Shown here piece after piece: positions 58,807-64,000 of a stretch of DNA of 64,000 nt (within the stretch, counting starts at the first letter, position 1; every line of letters starts with the position of its first letter). Under the pieces are notes generated by a model. The model was not told the DNA's origin, searched no databases, and saw only the letters and a program-made list of their open reading frames with translations. The stretch spans positions 417,152-481,151 of the forward strand of contig NZ_KE384567.1 of the NCBI RefSeq assembly GCF_000426765.1, written 5' to 3'. Both the position numbers and the translations under genes were made by a program. Source of the DNA: Vibrio litoralis DSM 17657. Lineage in GTDB: Bacteria; Pseudomonadota; Gammaproteobacteria; Enterobacterales; Vibrionaceae.

Positions 58807-60177
58807 ATGGCTGAAAAACTAGAGTTTGAACTCACCCATCAAACCCTCCAAGAAGTAAACGAAGCCATTGATGATGGTCGTTTTGTCCATGTTCGTCGCC
58901 AACTGCAAGACATGGAACCTGAGGATATTGCACACCTTTTAGAAGCCTCTCCGCATAAAAGCCGTGACGTACTCTGGCAACTGACCGATCCTGAAGATTA
59001 CGGTGAGATCCTTGATGAGCTTTCTGAAGACATCAAAGATAGCATCGTCTCAAAAATGGCCCCAGAGAAACTGGCCGAAGCCACCGAAGGCATGGACACC
59101 GATGATGTCGCCTATGTCTTACGTAGCTTACCTAATGATGTGTCACGTGAAGTCCTTGACCAAATGGACTCAGAGGATCGCGAACGCGTCGAAACCGCTT
59201 TATCCTACTCCGAGGACAGTGCCGGTGCGTTAATGAACACTGACGTTATCACTATTCGTAGTGATGTTGATGTCGATGTCGTCTTGCGTTATTTACGTAT
59301 GAAAGGCGAATTACCTGAAGCCACCGATGCTTTATATGTAATTGATAGTGAAAGTAAATTAATTGGTAACTTATCTTTGACTTCACTCATTACATCACAA
59401 GTCGATACTCCTATAACCGAGTTAATGGAAGATGCGGATGAAGCGATTTCAGTCGATACCAGCGCGACGGATGTTGCTAGCTTGTTTGAACGTCGTAATT
59501 GGGTATCCGCGCCGGTTGTTAACGAAGAAGGTCAATTAGTAGGTCGTATCACTATCGATGACGTGGTCGACATTATCCGTGAAGATGCCGAACACTCAAT
59601 GATGAGTATGGCGGGTCTAGATGATGACGAAGATACCTTTGCCCCAGTGGTAAAATCGGTGCGTCGCCGTAGTATTTGGCTTGGTGCTAATGTACTGGCG
59701 GCACTAGCGGCAGCTTCAGTATCCAACATGTTTGAAGGCACCTTGGCTCAAATGGCTTCGGTTGCTGTGTTAATGACCATCGTACCTTCAATGGGCGGAG
59801 TTGCCGGTAACCAAACCGTGGCACTAGTTATTCGCGGCTTAGCATTAGGTCATATCGGTAATACCAACCAACGCTCATTACTATTAAAAGAAGCAGCAAT
59901 TGGCCTCCTCAATGGCTTACTATGGGCCTGTATTATTGGCGGTATCGTGGTGCTTTGGAAAGGCAGCCTAGTGCTTGGCATTATCATGGCCGTTGCAATG
60001 CTCGCCAACTTGCTGGCCGCAGGTATTGCAGGGGTGAGTATTCCAATCTTACTGAAAAAAATGAACATCGACCCAGCACTCGCGGGAGGAATGGCGCTAA
60101 CTACCGTTACCGATATGGTGGGATTATCAGCTTTCCTAGGTCTTGCGACCTTGATGATTAAGATGAATATGATTTAA
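58807..60177 (+). CDS. mgtE: Magnesium transporter MgtE
   Basis: 456 residues. An N-terminal superhelical domain (about 10-130), two CBS domains (about 135-260, with LPEATDALYVID and FERRNWVSAPVV), and five membrane helices. MTIVPSMGGVAGNQTVALVIRGLALG holds the pore motif. It forms a dimeric Mg2+ channel gated by Mg2+ on the CBS domains. AGGAGG precedes the start. It is transcribed alone. Confidence 0.96.
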   Translation: MAEKLEFELTHQTLQEVNEAIDDGRFVHVRRQLQDMEPEDIAHLLEASPHKSRDVLWQLTDPEDYGEILDELSEDIKDSIVSKMAPEKLAEATEGMDTDDVAYVLRSLPNDVSREVLDQMDSEDRERVETALSYSEDSAGALMNTDVITIRSDVDVDVVLRYLRMKGELPEATDALYVIDSESKLIGNLSLTSLITSQVDTPITELMEDADEAISVDTSATDVASLFERRNWVSAPVVNEEGQLVGRITIDDVVDIIREDAEHSMMSMAGLDDDEDTFAPVVKSVRRRSIWLGANVLAALAAASVSNMFEGTLAQMASVAVLMTIVPSMGGVAGNQTVALVIRGLALGHIGNTNQRSLLLKEAAIGLLNGLLWACIIGGIVVLWKGSLVLGIIMAVAMLANLLAAGIAGVSIPILLKKMNIDPALAGGMALTTVTDMVGLSAFLGLATLMIKMNMI

Positions 60178-60286
60178 AACGAGGCTCGTTTCTCGGGCGC
60201 TTCGCTGCTAGTTTCTCGAAAAAGCAGTTTCGGTGCTCGTTGCTTGGACGCTACGCTGCTCGTCTATCGAGAGAATCAATTTAGCA
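60178..60286. repeat. CTCG-rich intergenic repeat (family member 5)
   Basis: CTCGTTTCTCGGGCGCTTCG, CTGCTAGTTTCTCGAAA and GGACGCTACGCTGCTCG in direct succession after mgtE. This is the longest and clearest copy of the family. Confidence 0.65.
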
Positions 60287-60381
60287 CCGTCATACCAAAA
60301 GTGAGGGACGAACTGTTTGGAATATCCTATAATTATTGGAGATCCTGAACTGCGCTCCAACGTCGCTTTTCAGGATGACGG
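60287..60381. repeat. MITE-like palindromic element
   Basis: CCGTCAT at one end and ATGACGG at the other bound a 95-bp stretch with no coding capacity; GGAGATCCTGAACTGCGCTCC and TTTTCAGGATGACGG lie in its right half. The inner AGATCCTGAA/TTTTCAGGAT segments are complementary. It looks like a small non-autonomous intergenic repeat. Confidence 0.5.
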
Positions 60382-60460
60382 CTTTTTCCCCAGAAACTAG
60401 GAACTCGTAACTAGGAACCGCTCTTTCATCTTTTCCTAGCCACGAGAAACGAGCACTCGA
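60382..60460. repeat. CTCG/CTAG-rich intergenic repeat (family member 6)
   Basis: GAAACTAGGAACTCGTAACTAGGAAC and CCACGAGAAACGAGCACTCGAG, written here as GAAACTAGGAACTCG, TAACTAGGAAC and CGAGAAACGAGCACTCGAG, precede the pmbA stop. Confidence 0.55.
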
Positions 60461-60471
60461 GAATCGCTTAT

Positions 60472-61821
60472 CTATTCCCCCGCAACCTTCATCGAATCAA
60501 TCAAAATTGATCCAGTCTGAATTTGCGAACGGGTTTCCACATCCGTGCCGACTGCTGAGATATTGTTGAACATATCTTTCAAGTTACCGGCAATGGTGAT
60601 TTCGGAAACTGGATATTGAATTACACCATTTTCTACCCAGAAACCTGCGGCACCGCGTGAGTAATCACCCGTTACCATATTAACGCCTTGTCCCATCAAT
60701 TCAGTCACGATAAGCCCAGTACCCATATCTTTGACAAGCTGACCAAAGTCCTGACCCGTTGAGTCAACAAACCAGTTATGGATACCGCCAGCATGACCAG
60801 TTGGAGTCATGTTCATCTTACGTGCCGCATAGCTAGTTAAGAGGTAGGTCGATAACACGCCATCACTAATAATTTGTGCATCTTTGGTGTAGACACCTTC
60901 GCTATCAAACGCGCCCGATGCTAAACCGCGAAGTACATGCGGTTTTTCAGCGATATTAAACCAGCTCGGTAAAATTTGGGTATCTAAGCGGTCAAGTAAG
61001 AAAGAGGATTTACGGTAAAGATTACCACCGCTGATCGCCATCACTAAGTGGCCAAGTAAACCGGTTGCTACATCGGCTTGGAATAGAACAGGAAATTGCC
61101 CGGTTTTCACTTGGCGTGCATCTAAGCGGTCGATGGTTTTCTTGGCAGCTTGTAAACCTACACTTTCTGGCGTCCATAGATCATCTTTATGGCGTGCAAT
61201 GGTATAACTGTAATCACGCTCCATTTCACCGGTTTTACCCGCACCAATCACGCTACAGCTCAAACTGTGACGACTTGATGCATTACTCACGAGTAAGCCA
61301 TGGCTGTTGCCGTACACTTTTATACCGTAATGGCTATCGTAACTTGCGCCATCACTTTGCTTGATCTTGTCGCTGTATTCTAATGCGGCTTGCTCAGCGC
61401 GAATTGCCATTTCAGAGGCATAATCAGGGTTTGGTTCATCAGGGTGGAAAAGATCCAAATCAGGGATCTCTTTCACCATTAATTCTTTTGGTGCCGGTCC
61501 TGCGTAAGGATCAGGAGAAGTAAACTTAGCAATATCTAACGCAGCGGCCACGGCTTTTTGAATCGCATGGTCACTCAAATCAGACGTTGATGCGCTGCCT
61601 TTACACTGACCACGGTAAACGGTAATGCCTAATGCACCGTCACTATTGAACTCAACATTTTCAACTTCACATGCATGAGTCGTGACACTAATACCAGTGG
61701 TTTTTGTGATCGCAACTTCTACCGCATCGGCGCTGACTTTCGCAGTCTCCAACGCTTTTGCGACGGCGGCTTCCAATTCAATTTTTTGCTGTGCGATTTG
61801 CTGTTTTGCGTCCATATCCAC
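60472..61821 (-). CDS. pmbA: Metalloprotease subunit PmbA (TldE)
   Basis: 449 residues; ATG 61821 or 61815 (MDAKQQ) could start it. The C-terminal PmbA/TldD domain is shown by [29 protein letters not shown] and the late [15 protein letters not shown]. PmbA lacks the HExxxH motif and partners with TldD, encoded nearby at 62795-64000. The TldD/E complex processes peptides such as microcins and helps degrade antitoxins. yjgA diverges from it. Confidence 0.95.
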   Translation of the reverse strand: MDMDAKQQIAQQKIELEAAVAKALETAKVSADAVEVAITKTTGISVTTHACEVENVEFNSDGALGITVYRGQCKGSASTSDLSDHAIQKAVAAALDIAKFTSPDPYAGPAPKELMVKEIPDLDLFHPDEPNPDYASEMAIRAEQAALEYSDKIKQSDGASYDSHYGIKVYGNSHGLLVSNASSRHSLSCSVIGAGKTGEMERDYSYTIARHKDDLWTPESVGLQAAKKTIDRLDARQVKTGQFPVLFQADVATGLLGHLVMAISGGNLYRKSSFLLDRLDTQILPSWFNIAEKPHVLRGLASGAFDSEGVYTKDAQIISDGVLSTYLLTSYAARKMNMTPTGHAGGIHNWFVDSTGQDFGQLVKDMGTGLIVTELMGQGVNMVTGDYSRGAAGFWVENGVIQYPVSEITIAGNLKDMFNNISAVGTDVETRSQIQTGSILIDSMKVAGE

Positions 61822-61938
61822 TCTTATCTAATTTATTTCACTATTATTACCTCTAGGATAACAAGAATTTCGCTTTCTCCCCATAATTCTTGCTAAAATA
61901 GCCCAATAAGATTCTCATATTAAGAGTAAGTAGAGATT

Positions 61939-62460
61939 ATGGCTCGTAAAAACCAAAAAGCACCTTGGGAAGAAGAAGAGGAAATCATCTGGGTAAGTAA
62001 AACCGAGATGAAAGAAGATATGGAAGCCCTACAAAAATTGGGCGAAGAGTTGGTCGGTTTGAAACCGTCTTCCTTGGATAAATTTCCATTAGATGATGAT
62101 CTACGTGAAGCGATTGCTAATGCGCAACGTTTTAAAAACGAAGCCAAGCGCCGCCAGCTGCAATACATTGGTAAGCTAATGCGTCAAATCGATCCTGAAC
62201 CGATTCAAGCGGAACTCGATCGCCTACGCAATAAGCACTCGCAAGCAACCGCTGAACTGCACAAGCTAGAAGAAATGCGTGATCGTATCATTACTGAAAT
62301 CGATCCTGCGATTGAAGAAGTCATGGACCAACATCCAGAAGCGGATCGTCAACGCTTACGCCAACTAGCACGCCAAGCGCAAAAAGAAAAAGGCGGCAAT
62401 AAGCCACCGAAAGCGTCGAGAGAGATTTTTCAGATCTTGAAAGCGTTGAAAGAGCTTTAA
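61939..62460 (+). CDS. yjgA: Ribosome-associated protein YjgA (DarP)
   Basis: 173 residues, highly charged and helical. [38 protein letters not shown] [15 protein letters not shown] and [15 protein letters not shown] are diagnostic. It binds late 50S precursors and aids the maturation of the large subunit. It is divergent from pmbA, as in E. coli, and is followed by a terminator. Confidence 0.95.
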   Translation: MARKNQKAPWEEEEEIIWVSKTEMKEDMEALQKLGEELVGLKPSSLDKFPLDDDLREAIANAQRFKNEAKRRQLQYIGKLMRQIDPEPIQAELDRLRNKHSQATAELHKLEEMRDRIITEIDPAIEEVMDQHPEADRQRLRQLARQAQKEKGGNKPPKASREIFQILKALKEL

Positions 62461-62474
62461 AAGATAAAAGAAAG

Positions 62475-62520
62475 TTGCGAGTAGCGAGTGCGCTTCGCTT
62501 CGCTTCGAGAGCCGAGTAAA
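62475..62520. repeat. CTCG-rich intergenic repeat (family member 7)
   Basis: TTGCGAGTAGCGAGTGCGCTTCGCTTCGC, seen as GCGAGTAGCGAG followed by GCGCTTCGCTTCGC and GAGAGCCGAG, just after yjgA. Confidence 0.55.
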
Positions 62521-62523
62521 GAC

Positions 62524-62560
62524 AAAAAAGCAGTTCTGAAATCTCAGACTGCTTTTTTTG
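62524..62560 (+). terminator. Terminator of yjgA
   Basis: AAAAAAGCAG and CTGCTTTTTT with an inner TCTGA/TCAGA pairing (loop AATC) and a T7 run. It also reads as a terminator on the other strand for tldD. Confidence 0.85.
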
Positions 62561-62654
62561 ATCTTGTTTCTGTATACCGGAGACAAGTACGATCTTTACA
62601 CGCTACTCACAACACGTCACCCGCAACCATGCCTTTAGCTCCCGATCGCAACAT

Positions 62655-62785
62655 CCTCGAATCTCGATAAATCCCAAAGCACCTATCGAGCTACGAGAAA
62701 CGCAGTGTCCGAGACTCGAAAACACACCGTGATGCGAAATTCGTCCAGCAACCGCCCCTAGAAACTAGGGACTAGAAACGCTTTT
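62655..62785. repeat. CTCG/CTAG-rich intergenic repeat (family member 8)
   Basis: Segments such as ATCGAGCTACGAGAAACG, CCGAGACTCGAAAA and CTAGAAACTAGGGACTAGAAAC fill the gap between the yjgA terminator and tldD. No gene is supported in 62561-62794. Confidence 0.55.
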
Positions 62786-62794
62786 TCTTTTCCT

Positions 62795-64000
62795 CTACTG
62801 CGTCCCGCCCACCGTAATCGAGTCTAACTTCAAGCTCGGCTGACCTACGCCTACTGGCACACTTTGACCAGCTTTACCACACACGCCAACACCTTTATCA
62901 ATCGATAGATCATTACCTACCATTGAAACTTGCTGCATCGCTTCAATACCTGAACCAACTAATGTTGCGCCTTTAACTGGTCGGGTAATTTTACCATCTT
63001 CAATTAAGTAAGCTTCTGAGGCTGAGAAGACAAACTTGCCAGAAGTGATATCGACTTGACCACCACCAAAATTAGGCGCATAAAGCCCTTTCTTGATCGT
63101 AGAAATGATTTCTTCTGGAGTATGCTCACCTGGCAACATGTAGGTATTAGTCATTCGTGGCATAGGTAAATGAGCATAAGATTCACGACGTCCGTTACCG
63201 GTTGGTGCGACGCCCATTAAACCTGCATTATGCTTATCTTGCATGTAACCTTTTAATACGCCATTTTCAATCAGAGTATTGTATTGACCTTCAACACCTT
63301 CATCATCGATATTCAATGAACCGCGTAGATCTTTCAAAGTGCCATCATCGACGATTGTACATAAATCCGATGTGACTTTTTGGCCCAGCTTGCCAGAGAA
63401 CACTGATGACTCTTTACGGTTAAAGTCACCTTCTAAACCATGACCTACCGCTTCGTGCAGTAGTACACCAGGCCAACCTGAACCTAATACCACAGGCATC
63501 GTACCCGCTGGTGCTTCATCAGCTTCTAAGTTAACCAGTGCTTGACGAATCGCTTCATCAGCAAAGTGAATCGCTTGAGTTTTACCGTCTTCCATTGTTT
63601 GCATGAAAGCTTGATAACCATAACGACCACCGCCGCCTGCGCTACCACGTTCACGACGCTCGCCACGTTGGACCAAGACCGAAATAGATAAACGTACTAA
63701 TGGACGAACATCGCCAGCATAAGTGCCATCGGTTGCCACAACAAGCACTTGCTCATACACACCACTAATGCTCACCGACACTTCTTGAATTAACGGCTCT
63801 TTGCTACGAATGTAGGCATCAATTTGTTTTAACAGCTCAATTTTCTGCTGTTTATCTAGGCTTTCTAGTGGATTAATCGCTTGATAAGTTTGTGGTGTTA
63901 CGCTGCGAGTAAAGGCTTTGACTTGGGCATGTTGGCCTTGCTGAGCAATACCACGCGCCGCAATCGCACTTTGTTGTAAGCCATTAATATCGATTTGATC
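62795..64000 (-). CDS. tldD: Metalloprotease TldD (5' end outside the window)
   Basis: 402 codons are visible and the frame is open to the window edge; the family has about 480 residues, so some 80 are missing. The zinc motif HExxxH is in [34 protein letters not shown] and [14 protein letters not shown] are conserved. TldD is the catalytic partner of PmbA. An internal ATG at 63781 is not the start, since [12 protein letters not shown] family homology continues upstream (residues such as [16 protein letters not shown]). Confidence 0.96.
   Translation of the reverse strand, partial: DQIDINGLQQSAIAARGIAQQGQHAQVKAFTRSVTPQTYQAINPLESLDKQQKIELLKQIDAYIRSKEPLIQEVSVSISGVYEQVLVVATDGTYAGDVRPLVRLSISVLVQRGERRERGSAGGGGRYGYQAFMQTMEDGKTQAIHFADEAIRQALVNLEADEAPAGTMPVVLGSGWPGVLLHEAVGHGLEGDFNRKESSVFSGKLGQKVTSDLCTIVDDGTLKDLRGSLNIDDEGVEGQYNTLIENGVLKGYMQDKHNAGLMGVAPTGNGRRESYAHLPMPRMTNTYMLPGEHTPEEIISTIKKGLYAPNFGGGQVDITSGKFVFSASEAYLIEDGKITRPVKGATLVGSGIEAMQQVSMVGNDLSIDKGVGVCGKAGQSVPVGVGQPSLKLDSITVGGTQ

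Overview
The window is a gene-dense stretch of a Vibrionaceae chromosome, most likely a Vibrio and probably the larger chromosome. This rests on the gene order (sprT to mltC; lptFG-pepA-holC-valS; argF-pyrBI-ridA; murA-mla-kds-lpt-rpoN), on Vibrio-type families such as DUF3360 and the GbpA-like chitin-binding protein, on the pilT/pilU pair and on Vibrio-type intergenic palindromes. I cannot name the species from sequence alone.

Layout. 1-16.3 kb: sprT (3' end only), a PAS-GGDEF cyclase, rsmE, gshB, algH and ruvX; then on the minus strand pilT, pilU and a DUF3293 gene; then yggS, proC, yggT, yggU, a DUF4426 gene, rdgB and hemW; then glsA and trmB on the minus strand; then mutY, yggX and mltC. 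16.3-19.8 kb: two related tRNA arrays (Phe, Thr, Asn), each with the same promoter and terminator, flanking a secreted AA10 chitin-active monooxygenase with two C-terminal chitin-binding modules. The second array holds a tandem Thr-Asn duplication and a chimeric Thr/Asn pseudo-tRNA. 19.9-24.2 kb: a succinate-semialdehyde dehydrogenase, a DUF3360 permease, an AT-rich gap, a frameshifted and truncated integrase remnant, and tRNA-Leu(CAA). This is the most accessory-looking part.

24.4-33.7 kb: an RDD membrane protein, lptG/lptF, pepA, holC, valS, a tandem DUF2061 protein behind a Fur-box-like palindrome, and a GNAT acetyltransferase. 33.7-40.2 kb: an orphan GH2-like sugar-binding-fold protein, rraB, argF, pyrL-pyrB-pyrI with a transcription attenuator, ridA, and a translationally coupled pair of a periplasmic redox-fold protein and a membrane GGDEF cyclase. 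40.2-44.7 kb: a marR-emrA-emrB efflux operon with two identical 12-bp palindromes upstream, and a CorA-type transporter.

44.7-58.7 kb is an envelope and nitrogen-PTS block: plsC, murA, ibaG, mlaB to mlaF in one direction; yrbG, kdsD, kdsC, lptC, lptA, lptB, rpoN, hpf, ptsN, rapZ and ptsO in the other. Phospholipid retrograde transport, Kdo synthesis and LPS export therefore sit side by side. NPr carries an unusual four-copy 15-bp repeat extension. 58.7-64 kb: mgtE, then pmbA, yjgA and tldD (5' end outside the window), separated by repeat-rich intergenic DNA.

Most genes are conserved housekeeping genes. I found no CRISPR array, no insertion sequence with a transposase, no toxin-antitoxin pair and no clear defence system. 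The most unusual signals are the chimeric tRNA, the LPMO gene between paired tRNA arrays, the dead integrase beside tRNA-Leu, the repeat-extended NPr and a family of CTCG-rich intergenic repeats found after several genes.
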